A DNA stretch of 64,000 bases from Desulfocarbo indianensis. Lineage in GTDB: Bacteria > Desulfobacterota > Desulfarculia > Desulfarculales > Desulfarculaceae. A program made the position numbers and the translations under genes. The notes below the pieces were generated by a model. The model had not been told where the DNA came from. It worked only from the letters and a program-made list of their open reading frames with translations, and did not search any database. How positions within the stretch are numbered: the first letter of the stretch is position 1; the number at the start of each line of letters is the position of its first letter. This document shows positions 34,734 to 43,541 of this stretch, in pieces. The stretch spans positions 85,444 to 149,443 of the forward strand of contig LBMP01000002.1 in the NCBI GenBank assembly GCA_001184205.1, in the 5' to 3' direction.

Positions 34734-36536
34734 TTACCAGTATCTCTGTACGGTCCTGAGGCCTCGCCCGATCTTCTCGGCGGCCTGGCGTTGGGTCAGC
34801 CCCATGCGCTTGGCCTTCTGGACCAACTCTTGGGTCTTAAGCCTCTGAGCCTCCTTTCTGGTCTTGACCTCGAAATGGGCCCTGGCCTCCCCGAGGCTGA
34901 GGAAGACATGCTCCTCGGGTACTTCGGGGATCACATCACACTGGAAGGTGATCACCTCCCGTGGCTTGGTGTAGGGTCTCACCCTGCCCACGGCCTGCAT
35001 GACTACGTTAAGCTCCTGCTCCCGCAAGGCCATGGGCGCAAGCTCGTTGACGTTGGTGTAGCGGTCCTTGTAGTTGGCCGCGCGGGCGACCCTGCGCTTG
35101 GGGTTGCCCTCGAAGCCGATTTCAATTGGTATCTCCTGGTCGGAGGCCAAGCAGTCTTGCAGGATGTTGTTCACGGCGTCCTGGTCGACGTAGTAGCCGG
35201 TCAGGCAGTAGGCGCAGTGGAATTCCTGGAACAGGTTGATCCCGATGATTCCGTAGTTGAGCAAGGGAATGACCTTGGGATCGTCCAGGTCCACCTCGCG
35301 CCAGTCTTCGGCGACCACCTTCACGCCTGGCAGGCCGAGCCTGGCCAGCGCCTGTTCCATGCCCTCGGCGCAGCGGTTGACGAACACCTTCTTGCAGATC
35401 AATAGGACACGTTTGCCCTCGGCCAGCCTTCTGGCGGTCAGCGCTGCGAAGAAGTCCAGGATTTGGGGGGCATGTTTCCAGAAGTGCCTTCGCGTCCCGA
35501 TGTAGCTGTTGATGTTGTACCAACTGGTATCGGGGTGGGTGAAGGCATAACCCTCAAAGGGATTTGCCACCTCCATACCCAGCCGGTACGCCAGGAACTC
35601 GGGCACGATGGTTCCGCTGTAGATCATCATGTCCACCCCGAGGTCGGGTGAGATCGGGAAAATCACCGCCCCACTGCCGGTCTTCTCCCGCCTCTTGAAG
35701 TCAGAGTGGCAAAACAGGTCCAGCTCGCTCTCTATATTGCTGAACTTGCGCCCGAACTGCTTGTAGCCCAGCTCTTGAAGCTTGAAGGACTGCTTCAAGC
35801 TCAGCTTCCTGAATGACCATGTCGGCCTCCTTAGGTCTGAGGTGTTTGCCAGCATAAGGAGCTTCAGATTGTGGACGTTGCCCCCTAAAGCCGGATTCTG
35901 CGGTCGCAGGAAGTCAAGAACTTGGCGATAGCGTTCAAGCTCCTCATGCTCGATGATGATTTTGCGGTTCTTGGTCACGAAGCTGGCCTCGTCCATGAGT
36001 ACAAGGACGTTTTGAGCTCCGGCCCAACCCTTGAGCCTGGCTATAAACCGCGCGTCCAGCTCCAAATGCTTCTGGTTGGCGAATATGACCTTGGCTCCCT
36101 GTAGGGCCTTGCCGTATTGCCTCAGCCAGAAGCAGGTCCGTTTGTTCTTGCACTGGGTGCAGAGGTCCCGCCTGGCCAGCGCGCCAAGCCCTCTAACCTC
36201 CAGAACCGCCCACTGCTTGTTCAGTTGCGGACCGCATAGTTCTGATGGCCTGGGTTTTAGGTCCACAACCGTGATGTCCGGTGGTGGGTGTCGTACCCAG
36301 CGCCTTTCCCGCTGGACCTCCCTCTGAGGCAGGAGGACCACCACCAGGTCAAAGCGGCCGGATTGCACGGCAGCCTCTATGGCGTTGTCCAGGTTGCAAG
36401 ACTTACCTACCCCGACCGCCCAGTTGATGAGGACCGGGGCCTTGTAATCCAGTACAAGGTTCAGGGTCCTTACCCCGTCCCACCATTTTCTGAAGGCCCG
36501 GAGGGCGTCCGGGCCTTCAATCAAATGGTTATTCAT
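34734..36536 (-). CDS. helicase-like ATPase with C-terminal helix-turn-helix
   Basis: A 600-residue protein. Walker A is GVGKS (42-46), Walker B is LMDEAS (about 180-185) and a motif VI-like QAVGRVRPY lies near residue 525. Four cysteines (101, 126, 129, 135; CTQCKNKRTC) between Walker A and B recall the iron-sulfur site of XPD/DinG helicases. The last ~25 residues, GLTQRQAAEKIGRGLRTVQR, form a helix-turn-helix. It is probably the island's replication or initiation helicase. ATG 36536 overlaps the stop of the upstream gene. I do not know a named family. Confidence 0.65.
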   Translation of the reverse strand: MNNHLIEGPDALRAFRKWWDGVRTLNLVLDYKAPVLINWAVGVGKSCNLDNAIEAAVQSGRFDLVVVLLPQREVQRERRWVRHPPPDITVVDLKPRPSELCGPQLNKQWAVLEVRGLGALARRDLCTQCKNKRTCFWLRQYGKALQGAKVIFANQKHLELDARFIARLKGWAGAQNVLVLMDEASFVTKNRKIIIEHEELERYRQVLDFLRPQNPALGGNVHNLKLLMLANTSDLRRPTWSFRKLSLKQSFKLQELGYKQFGRKFSNIESELDLFCHSDFKRREKTGSGAVIFPISPDLGVDMMIYSGTIVPEFLAYRLGMEVANPFEGYAFTHPDTSWYNINSYIGTRRHFWKHAPQILDFFAALTARRLAEGKRVLLICKKVFVNRCAEGMEQALARLGLPGVKVVAEDWREVDLDDPKVIPLLNYGIIGINLFQEFHCAYCLTGYYVDQDAVNNILQDCLASDQEIPIEIGFEGNPKRRVARAANYKDRYTNVNELAPMALREQELNVVMQAVGRVRPYTKPREVITFQCDVIPEVPEEHVFLSLGEARAHFEVKTRKEAQRLKTQELVQKAKRMGLTQRQAAEKIGRGLRTVQRYW

Positions 36537-37134
36537 TCCCCAGCTCAAGGAGCATGGCGATTTCGGGGACGTTCATCAGTTGCTCGTTATCCATCTGTGG
36601 ATAGATGGAGGCGAGGTCAAGGCCGCGCTCCCGTTCAGCCTTGAAGTGGTCAATAACCTGCTGGTCGGGCCTCATGGACGACGGCATTTTCTTTTCCATG
36701 ATCGCGAAGTTGAAGTTGACCTGCCGCATCAACAAGAGGACCATCTCCGCTGGGTCGTTCCCAAGGATTTCCAATATCTGCGCCAGGGCAGAGCCGGGGT
36801 CGCGCTGGTCGTCCACGGCCAGGAGTTCAACCCTTATGGTCAATGGGTTGTAGACCGGGAAAACCACCTTGGTCCACCTGCCGTACTGCGCGGCGCACAA
36901 GATGCACCCGGTGCCGCTGCACCGCAAAAACCCGCGATACTGGGCTGACTTAAGATGATGGACCGGTACGCTTACCGCCCGGTAATCGAACATCACCAAG
37001 GGAACGGGATTACTTCCCACCTTGGCTAAGGGCAGTGGCGCGTTGCCTTCTCCGCCGGCATCCTGGGCCTGGTCAAGCTCCCGGCGCATGTCCAGAAGAT
37101 TGACCTCATGGGGATTGTGGTTTTGGTTGTTCAT
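36529..37134 (-). CDS. phage-like protein with Cys motif, 201 aa
   Basis: A 201-residue soluble protein. A central RCSGTGCILC followed by GRWTKVVFPVYN suggests a metal-bound, OB-like or gp32-like single-strand DNA-binding core. The C-terminal third is acidic and helical. GGAGG lies eight bases before the ATG, and the stop overlaps the start of the helicase. Close coupling to a helicase supports a role in DNA replication or repair. No family is firmly recognised. Confidence 0.6.
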   Translation of the reverse strand: MNNQNHNPHEVNLLDMRRELDQAQDAGGEGNAPLPLAKVGSNPVPLVMFDYRAVSVPVHHLKSAQYRGFLRCSGTGCILCAAQYGRWTKVVFPVYNPLTIRVELLAVDDQRDPGSALAQILEILGNDPAEMVLLLMRQVNFNFAIMEKKMPSSMRPDQQVIDHFKAERERGLDLASIYPQMDNEQLMNVPEIAMLLELGNE

Positions 37135-37206
37135 GCTTTACCTCCGTTAAAAGATAGGTACACACGGCACCGCCGCGCCGACCATGGCGCGCCAGCGCCA
37201 ACAAAA

Positions 37207-37241
37207 AAGCCGATCAAGGAGCGTTTGCTCCCGATCGGCTT
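37207..37241 (-). terminator. terminator after the 135-aa gene
   Basis: AAGCCGATC pairs with GATCGGCTT, with an inner GGAGC/GCTCC stem. On the minus strand it ends in a run of T (AAAAAA at 37203-37208). It isolates the 37269-37676 gene from the downstream operon. Confidence 0.85.
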
Positions 37242-37268
37242 CAACCCTGAGTTGTGGTTATTTGGTTG

Positions 37269-37676
37269 TTACGCGGCGTTCTGGAAGACCGGGGCCTTGG
37301 TCTCGGCGCGCCGTCCAGCCTGCATGCGCCTGGGCATGAGGTCGTTTTGAACAATGCTGTAATAGATATTCTCAGCAGCTTCCCGGTCGAACTTGTTCGG
37401 TGCTTCGCGCATATACCTCTTTAGATGGTCAACGAACTTGAGCAGAGGCACGTCGCTGATGGTGCGGGCTCCCATGAAATCAAGGCCCCAAGTCCGAAAA
37501 ACCTCTAACAACTGCCAGGGAATGATGGCGTTGTCCCGCCAGTCGTAAGCCTGTTTCTTGCTAATGCTCCATAAGAGGTCCTTTTCATCCCTGTCCATGT
37601 CACGGCGTATAAATTGACCCATTCCGTTGGTAGATTGACTGCTCATGATTGCCTCTGTTATTATTAAAGCACTCAT
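37269..37676 (-). CDS. uncharacterised island protein, 135 aa
   Basis: A 135-residue protein with no recognised family. ATG 37676 follows AGGAGG by seven bases. It is charged and helical (DRDEKDLLWSISKKQAYDW; FVDHLKRYMREAPNKFD). It has its own terminator and faces the large regulatory gap 37677-38228. A regulatory or plasmid-maintenance role is possible but only inferred from position. Confidence 0.6.
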   Translation of the reverse strand: MSALIITEAIMSSQSTNGMGQFIRRDMDRDEKDLLWSISKKQAYDWRDNAIIPWQLLEVFRTWGLDFMGARTISDVPLLKFVDHLKRYMREAPNKFDREAAENIYYSIVQNDLMPRRMQAGRRAETKAPVFQNAA

Positions 37677-38228
37677 CGCTACTCCTCCTGACAACTTGAT
37701 TTGTGATCGCTGGGCGTCTACTTTTCTGCCCTTTCGACCCTACAGGCGTGTCTCGCGGCGTGTATGGTGACACCGAATGTCGCTCCGAGGAGGAGTCCAT
37801 TTCATTTTTAAGCCTGCTTACAGTAAGTTGCGCTGATACTAAGTTTTTTTATTTTTTTTCGCGATAGTATTTCAACCTCTGGATTTGACACCCAGAAGTC
37901 CATTACAATAGAATCTCATTATTGGTTGGGAAGAGCTACTTGAGGGGGACAAACCAAATAATCATACATTAGATGATATCTGTGCCATGGCTGCACCTGA
38001 TTAGGGCGAGGTGTGAATATTTTGGGATGTGGTTATCTTCAAGACTAGTGTCAGAAGCTGTGAGTTTGGGGAGGATGAATAATTATGCAAGTATGGTTGA
38101 TTTTTGGACTTTAGCGATCAGGTCTTTGTAGTGCGCAATGCGCACCAGAAGACTATCAAGAAAAATGGTGCGCGGTGCGCACCCTAGTGTACTGATTAAG
38201 ATTCGGAAAAACGTTAACGAGTTCAGAA
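37677..38228. promoter_or_regulatory. 552-bp divergent regulatory gap
   Basis: This gap lies between the 135-aa gene and the AT-rich gene. GC content falls sharply across it. It holds the twin palindromes at 38131-38182. No gene is seen; a 9-codon frame at 38085 (MQVWLIFGL) is probably chance. Confidence 0.5.
38131..38182. promoter_or_regulatory. twin palindromic operators GTGCGC-N3-GCGCAC
   Basis: GTGCGCAATGCGCAC (38131-38145) and GTGCGCGGTGCGCAC (38168-38182) share 6-bp arms and differ only in the 3-bp centre. Their centres are 37 bases apart, about 3.5 helical turns. They lie 47-98 bases before the AT-rich gene's ATG. Confidence 0.75.
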
Positions 38229-39221
38229 ATGAACGATACTAATTCTAAAAAACAAGAAGAACGACGAATTTTTGATTTAGTTTACGGCGACAAATCATTT
38301 TATGAAGTAAAATATTTCGAGTCCCCAGACTTTCTTGTACGTTATTTTTCAAATACACCCTATTTTGGCGTCGAAATAACCGAATATTATTTAACTGAAA
38401 CAAACGCAAGATTAGACAATATCGCGGATTATTCAGATCAATTACTTGATGGTAATGATTATAAACATAAAGATGACAGAAAGGTTTTAAGCGTTACAAA
38501 TATTGATATCGTTAATGAAGACGGTAGCGTTCAATTTAAAAATGTTCCAGCCATAGCTCAAGAATTACCATCACTCAATAAATGTGCATACGATATTTCA
38601 GAAAGGATAATGTCTAAAGCGAAACTAATAAACAGCTCTAAACAATATGTTTCACATATAAACTTAATAATAAAAGACAATTCTGATCTGCTGAGATTAA
38701 TCAATAAACGGGATTTTTACAGTATCTATTTCATTCAAGAATTAAGAACGGCAATATCGACAGTGCCATTTCGTGAAATATTTTTTGTAACCATTCTTCA
38801 AAATGAACATGTATACATTCCCCTTAAAATGATGCACCTTTTGGCAGAAGCTTACTTATTCAATGGGGCAATTGTTCAAAACGATTATGATAGAAAAATT
38901 CCTAACGGCGACGATTATGTTGAATTGTTCGGAGATTACTTAAACAGCCAAACTACGAATAAAGTACTTATTCATCGTGATGCTGATGATACAGAAGTTA
39001 TATTTGGCGATTCTGGTATTATAATCAACAATGATGGATCAGTTATTGTAAGAATGCATTCAGATTATGCCATCAGTCCTTGCGCAGTAAAGCCAAACAA
39101 TAAATTTCAATCGATATTAGGCGATAACTTTTCAGAAGTAATGAGAAAGCACCGTATGACGAATATTTTTTCAACAGACGCTGTGTTTCCAGTTAAACAG
39201 CAACCTACCCAACCAGGCTAA
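38229..39221 (+). CDS. AT-rich orphan gene, 330 aa, possible nuclease-like fold
   Basis: A 330-residue protein from a strongly AT-rich gene, unlike all flanking DNA. I do not recognise a family. The N-terminus, KYFESPDFLVRYF then YFGVEITEYYLTE, resembles the PD...ExT spacing of PD-(D/E)XK-like nucleases, but this is only a pattern. Later stretches are mixed alpha/beta. No membrane or signal segment. ATG 38229 lies 47 bases after twin operators; its ribosome site is weak. It probably arrived by transfer and may be defence cargo. Confidence 0.6.
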   Translation: MNDTNSKKQEERRIFDLVYGDKSFYEVKYFESPDFLVRYFSNTPYFGVEITEYYLTETNARLDNIADYSDQLLDGNDYKHKDDRKVLSVTNIDIVNEDGSVQFKNVPAIAQELPSLNKCAYDISERIMSKAKLINSSKQYVSHINLIIKDNSDLLRLINKRDFYSIYFIQELRTAISTVPFREIFFVTILQNEHVYIPLKMMHLLAEAYLFNGAIVQNDYDRKIPNGDDYVELFGDYLNSQTTNKVLIHRDADDTEVIFGDSGIIINNDGSVIVRMHSDYAISPCAVKPNNKFQSILGDNFSEVMRKHRMTNIFSTDAVFPVKQQPTQPG

Positions 39222-39372
39222 TTCAGCCGATGCAAAAAAAAAAAACTACGCGGCTGACTAGCAATGTTCAACGCATGCATTATTATCCTAACCTTAACCT
39301 TTAACATCAGACAAAAACTTAAAACTTCTTAATGTAATCTACAGTCCGTATCTTCACCCAAATATTACCATT

Positions 39373-41088
39373 CTACCCCAGGTCAACATGCCATTGAACC
39401 GGTGGCTTAGGTTCGTAATAGAATTTGAATTTGTGCCGCTTGATGTACTTACGTAAGTGATTACTTAAAACTTTGTGGCATTTATCAAGTTTTTTGTAGG
39501 CTCGCGAGCGGTTTTGAGTTATAGAACTTGCGCCTGTATTGTCACCACCTGTATGTTTTGGCACTGGTTTTTGCTTGCCATTCTTACCTCGCTTCCACCG
39601 TACATTTTCATTCAAATAGTCTTCTATGTCATCGCGCTCTTTTACTAGTCTACTAATATCGCTTTCCGGGTTGTCACTTCGTAGCTTTTCTATTTCCCGT
39701 TCAAGTTCAATTTGCCTGGTATAATTTTGTTGAATAGCTTTTGGATCAATGGCTTCCATGCTTGTCTCATGAGTATAATCGGATTTAGTACCACATAGAG
39801 ACAATAAATCTCCAGTGTCAACTCCATGCGGTTGACGTATTATAATGTGCGCTATGTCGCAGAGCCCAACCGTTTTGGCTATTGTCACCTCCTTGCCTTT
39901 ATACTTAATAAAATATAGATTATTTCGTTGCACAAATCTATTTGGTATTTCGACATTAGTGCGGCTAGGTTTTGCCGCTAAGCGCTCCTTGGTTGATTTC
40001 AGATGATTCTTAAGAGCCAAAGATAAGTTATTACCTTTTAGACGTATCATCAATTCATCGTTTCCCACAACAATCAAATCGAGGTCGTCCAGGCGATCAG
40101 AAGCTTTAACTAAGCCTTCACATATGGCATCAAGCTTCTGTCCTATTGTGAAAGGATCATCATCGCACATTGCTGCGAAAGGTGTTGTATTAAAATTCTG
40201 ATATCCTTTTCGATCTTCTCTAAATGATGATCCAAAATATGTCTTAGTTTCATGATAAAAATCGGTTTGGGATTCAGTTAGGTAATGACACGCTACCTCA
40301 AGCATGCCGCTCAATCCACCGGGGTCACATATGTGCTTCCGCCCACCTGGTCTGGCATTTGGGATGCGCCCTTTGCCAGATAGCATATTGTCGGTAAGGA
40401 TTAGCGTTTCCATGTCATGCTCTTGGATCAGATCAAATATTTCTTGAAAATCATTATTCTCATGATCATCAAGTGGCCCTGCTTTTAAAATCGTCAATAA
40501 CCGATGAAGGATGGTCATCTTTAAGTCAAATAGTTCAGGGCGCAATTTATTAATGTACTGGGCCTGCTCCTTATCAAGGATATCAAAGGCTGGAGCTTCT
40601 TCATAAGAGCATTGGACTTTATTTCCATTAGAGTCCAATGTCGCCCATGAAAAAGATAGTACTCCTAGCCTTTCCCGGTCTTGTGTAAATGATTCGTAGA
40701 GCTTAGTCGGGTACAGATTGCCCAATCTTTTTTCTAGCCATGGAAACTTTTGCTGTAAAACTTTATTGCGATATCCGGTGTCGATGAGATGCTCTTTGTT
40801 CTCCTCTTGGTTTTTGATGAATGCCTCAGTAAGTTGGATAAGTTCTTCCCTGGTATATACGGGAAGATCATTCCACATCAGGCGGTAAAGCCACATCAAT
40901 CTGTTACTTAGAACATCGGGAGGATCAGCTTCGAATAGGTCAAGAGCTTTCGGCCCCATGTCCGTCAAGGCATCTTCCAATAGCGGCCAGTAGCGTGCCC
41001 TTCTTCTGACTTCAAGGCTGATACGCCGCCAACCTTCTATGGGATTCCAATTCTCAGTAATGCGGGTTTGCTCCAAAATATTGACCAC
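39373..41088 (-). CDS. AT-rich orphan gene, 571 aa, possible winged helix at C-terminus
   Basis: A 571-residue protein of unknown family encoded by AT-rich DNA. The start shown is GTG 41088, which lacks a ribosome site. The frame continues upstream without a start to a TAA at 41155-41157, and in the same frame ATG 41190 would begin MSKKSDFYPQT just before it. The middle contains FFxxDDDPFTIGQKL-like acidic stretches. The part around residues 395-430 (YFIKYKGKEVTIAKTVGLCDIA) looks like a winged-helix module. The C-terminus is Lys/Arg-rich. It converges with the 330-aa gene. Confidence 0.55.
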   Translation of the reverse strand: MVNILEQTRITENWNPIEGWRRISLEVRRRARYWPLLEDALTDMGPKALDLFEADPPDVLSNRLMWLYRLMWNDLPVYTREELIQLTEAFIKNQEENKEHLIDTGYRNKVLQQKFPWLEKRLGNLYPTKLYESFTQDRERLGVLSFSWATLDSNGNKVQCSYEEAPAFDILDKEQAQYINKLRPELFDLKMTILHRLLTILKAGPLDDHENNDFQEIFDLIQEHDMETLILTDNMLSGKGRIPNARPGGRKHICDPGGLSGMLEVACHYLTESQTDFYHETKTYFGSSFREDRKGYQNFNTTPFAAMCDDDPFTIGQKLDAICEGLVKASDRLDDLDLIVVGNDELMIRLKGNNLSLALKNHLKSTKERLAAKPSRTNVEIPNRFVQRNNLYFIKYKGKEVTIAKTVGLCDIAHIIIRQPHGVDTGDLLSLCGTKSDYTHETSMEAIDPKAIQQNYTRQIELEREIEKLRSDNPESDISRLVKERDDIEDYLNENVRWKRGKNGKQKPVPKHTGGDNTGASSITQNRSRAYKKLDKCHKVLSNHLRKYIKRHKFKFYYEPKPPVQWHVDLG

Positions 41089-41324
41089 GCGGGCTCGGTC
41101 AACTTGATATGTATCTGAAAGCCTTTTAGCATCAGCCTCTATTTCTTGCGTAACTTACGTTTGGGGATAGAAGTCCGACTTTTTACTCATGGAATTGCCC
41201 CCATAGGTCAAGATAGGTTCATCATTTCGCCATGAGTATGTCATCTAACCATTCTAGGGGTCAAGAATATCTCACTAAAACAAGTAGGTGATACAGAGGA
41301 GCGCCTTAGAGGAGAACCCGCCGT
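41089..41324 (-). other. 5' region of the 571-aa gene with in-frame stop
   Basis: On the minus strand ATG 41190, preceded by GGGGG, opens a frame that hits TAA (41155-41157) at codon 12 and then continues open to the annotated gene. The codons between TAA and GTG 41088 (QEIEADAKRLSDTYQVDRAR) look like genuine coding sequence. Confidence 0.5.
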
Positions 41325-41373
41325 ATCCCGTTTTAAAAAACCCAAAACGGGACGCGGCGGCTTTTTCTGCTGT
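41325..41373 (+). terminator. orphan terminator related to the helicase terminator
   Basis: CCGCCGTATCCCGTTTT pairs with AAAACGGGACGCGGCGG and is followed by CTTTTTC on the plus strand. It resembles the minus-strand form of 34677-34720 almost base for base in CCCGTTTTAAAAAA and GCGGCGGCTTTTT. No plus-strand gene ends nearby. Confidence 0.65.
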
Positions 41374-41518
41374 AGGTGGCACGCAAGGAGGAACAAGCCG
41401 AACCTGTGCAGGCTCATGCGTCCTCGCGCCCGCCCCCCTTTCCCCGGCCGGAGCAAGATCGGCGCTCCTCGGGTGTCTGAGGGCCTTGCAGAATCGTGAT
41501 GTTTGGTTGGGCGGGACC

Positions 41519-42196
41519 TTATCGGGTGAGAATACGGTGAATCTGAACCGGACGCCACTGCAAGCCGTCCTTGGTGGGGATGCCTTCGGAGTTGAGCCGG
41601 TCGGCTATGGACTGCAAGGTCATGCCCTTCAGGCCGTTCCTGCGCCTACGCCGCATAGCCCGAATCCGGCGGATGACAGCCTGTTCGTCTTCAGTGTCGC
41701 CGTAGGGCCTGCGTCCTTCGCATCGACCGTTTAGCTGCCGGGTCTTGTCACGGCCCTTCTTGAGCCTACGGACCAACTGGTTTTTCTCCAGTTCAGCAAA
41801 GACGCCCTGGACCTGAACAAGGGCTTTCTTCAGTGGATCAGCTTGGACGGCAGCGGTGATGTCCTCTTGTGTCCTTGCAGAGATCAAACTGACACCCTTG
41901 CTGGCCAAGTAGACAAGCAGGGCCTCTTGAATCCTGAGTTCCCTGGCAAGTCGGTCCATGCTCTCGACTATGATGGTGCGGACGCCGTTGCCGAGAACAG
42001 CCGTCATCATCTCTTGGAAGGCTGGACGTTCGGTTTCATCAGCGGTGCCCGAGACGCCTTGTTCCTTGAAGATTTCGACGACCTCAATCCCGGCCTCCTT
42101 GGCATAGGCTTGGATGGTGTCAAGTTGCCGATCAAAGCCGTGACCCTGGACCTGGCCGACCGTGCTGACTCGAAGGTAAGCGAAGGCTTGTGACAT
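41519..42196 (-). CDS. serine recombinase (resolvase/invertase family)
   Basis: A 225-residue site-specific recombinase. The catalytic Ser is in AYLRVSTVGQ near residue 11. SMDRLAREL and the long E helix (ALVQVQGVFAELEKNQLVRR) follow. The C-terminal helix-turn-helix includes LKGMTLQSIADRLNSEGIPT. Length and layout match small resolvases rather than large serine integrases. It may resolve cointegrates or invert a segment within the island; no crossover site was identified. Confidence 0.9.
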   Translation of the reverse strand: MSQAFAYLRVSTVGQVQGHGFDRQLDTIQAYAKEAGIEVVEIFKEQGVSGTADETERPAFQEMMTAVLGNGVRTIIVESMDRLARELRIQEALLVYLASKGVSLISARTQEDITAAVQADPLKKALVQVQGVFAELEKNQLVRRLKKGRDKTRQLNGRCEGRRPYGDTEDEQAVIRRIRAMRRRRRNGLKGMTLQSIADRLNSEGIPTKDGLQWRPVQIHRILTR

Positions 42197-42555
42197 AGTT
42201 TATCTCTTTGAAATAACTCGCCTTTAAAAAAAGTATACCCTGTCCCAGCGCAGTCGGAAAGCTGAAAAGTTTTCGTTAACTTCAGAAAAAGAAAAATATT
42301 TCAACTAGATAGCTTCCTACGGCCTCCTAGATGAGCCCATTTCTCTAGTGCCCGCATAGAACTTGTATTTTTAGGGTTAAGCGTCTAGCAGCCGGGCTTT
42401 AATCGACAAAGGGGCTCCTCGCCCCAAGATGCCAAATCAGCCAGCAATGCGCTGTTATTAGCCTGTTTGGCTGAACATGGTTCGATTTAGGCCGCACTAT
42501 CGGCCTGGGGACAACATCGGCTAATGGCGGTTGATTAGAGGAAAAGGAGGTGGGC
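42197..42555. other. intergenic gap upstream of the base-modification-like gene
   Basis: A divergent gap of about 360 bases with an AT-rich part near 42197-42310. It should hold promoters for both flanking genes. No firm -35/-10 pair and no small gene were found. Confidence 0.4.
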
Positions 42556-43515
42556 TTGTCGGACGAAATTTTGCGGCTCTATTGGGGTTGGGCCACAGAG
42601 AGACAGAACATCTTTTACGCCAGGCTGGCCGGGCGGCCTGAGCCCTACACGGATGACCCGATCCTGCGGGAGTTCAAATTCACCAATGCCTATCGCGCAT
42701 CGGATCGGGTTAGCCAATATCTGATACGCAATGTGATCTATCCCCAGGATGGAATAGAGTACACGCCTGAAGACATGGTGTTCCGCATCTTGCTGTTCAA
42801 GCGGTTCAATCTGATAAGCACCTGGCAGTGGATGGAGAAGCACTTCTTCCCGATCACGCTGGAGGGTTTCGACTTGGACCGTTATGTTCAGGTTTTCGAC
42901 CAGTTGCGACAGCAAGAAAGGCCGATCTACAACACTTGTTACAATGCGGGCCGAGTGCAGGGACCGTACCCGGACAAGCACGGCAATCACCTGTTGGCCT
43001 TGAAGCAGGCTGAGCAATCCGGTTTATTCCAGCGCATACTTGAGGCACCAAGTCTACGGCGGGTTGCCATGCTCATACAGGATATGCCCGGCGTGGGCTC
43101 TTGGCTGGCCTATCAGTTCGCCATTGACCTGAACTACTCGCCTTACATCAACTTCAGTGAGAACGACTACGTGGTATGCGGGCCTGGTGCCAAGAGCGGC
43201 ATCACCAAATGCTATGGTGACATACCCTCCAGCGGCTATGAGGACGCAGTCCGGCATATGGTTGACTCTCAAGACTGGCTGCCCGCCCAATACGGGTATG
43301 ACTTCAAGGACCTGTTCGGCAGGCCGCTTCGCCTGATCGACTGCCAAAACATATTCTGCGAACTAGCCAAATATACAAGGATTTCTCACCCCCATCTGAG
43401 CGACAAACGCAAGACCGTCCGGTTCCACTTCGCCTATGACCCTGGCAAACCCAAAATCGAGCCGTTCTATCCGCCCAAGTGGGGCCTGGATACGTCCAAT
43501 CTGCCCCCGGCGTAG
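42556..43515 (+). CDS. putative thymine base-modification enzyme (aGPT-Pplase / 5-hmdU kinase helical domain family)
   Basis: A 319-residue protein. The N-terminal part (RQNIFYARLAGRPEPYTDD, then FKFTNAYRASDRVSQYLIRN) closely resembles the alpha-glutamyl/putrescinyl thymine pyrophosphorylase and HMUDK helical-domain family. That family was first described from phages with hypermodified thymine. A DNA-glycosylase-like helix-hairpin-helix follows as QDMPGVGSWLAYQFAIDL near residues 177-194. The start is TTG 42556, five bases after AGGAGG; a GTG at 42550 would lie in the ribosome site. Substrate and activity are inferred only; the partner enzymes usual in phages are absent. Confidence 0.65.
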   Translation: MSDEILRLYWGWATERQNIFYARLAGRPEPYTDDPILREFKFTNAYRASDRVSQYLIRNVIYPQDGIEYTPEDMVFRILLFKRFNLISTWQWMEKHFFPITLEGFDLDRYVQVFDQLRQQERPIYNTCYNAGRVQGPYPDKHGNHLLALKQAEQSGLFQRILEAPSLRRVAMLIQDMPGVGSWLAYQFAIDLNYSPYINFSENDYVVCGPGAKSGITKCYGDIPSSGYEDAVRHMVDSQDWLPAQYGYDFKDLFGRPLRLIDCQNIFCELAKYTRISHPHLSDKRKTVRFHFAYDPGKPKIEPFYPPKWGLDTSNLPPA

Positions 43516-43541
43516 CCATTTGCCTGAAAGGAGTATCATCG

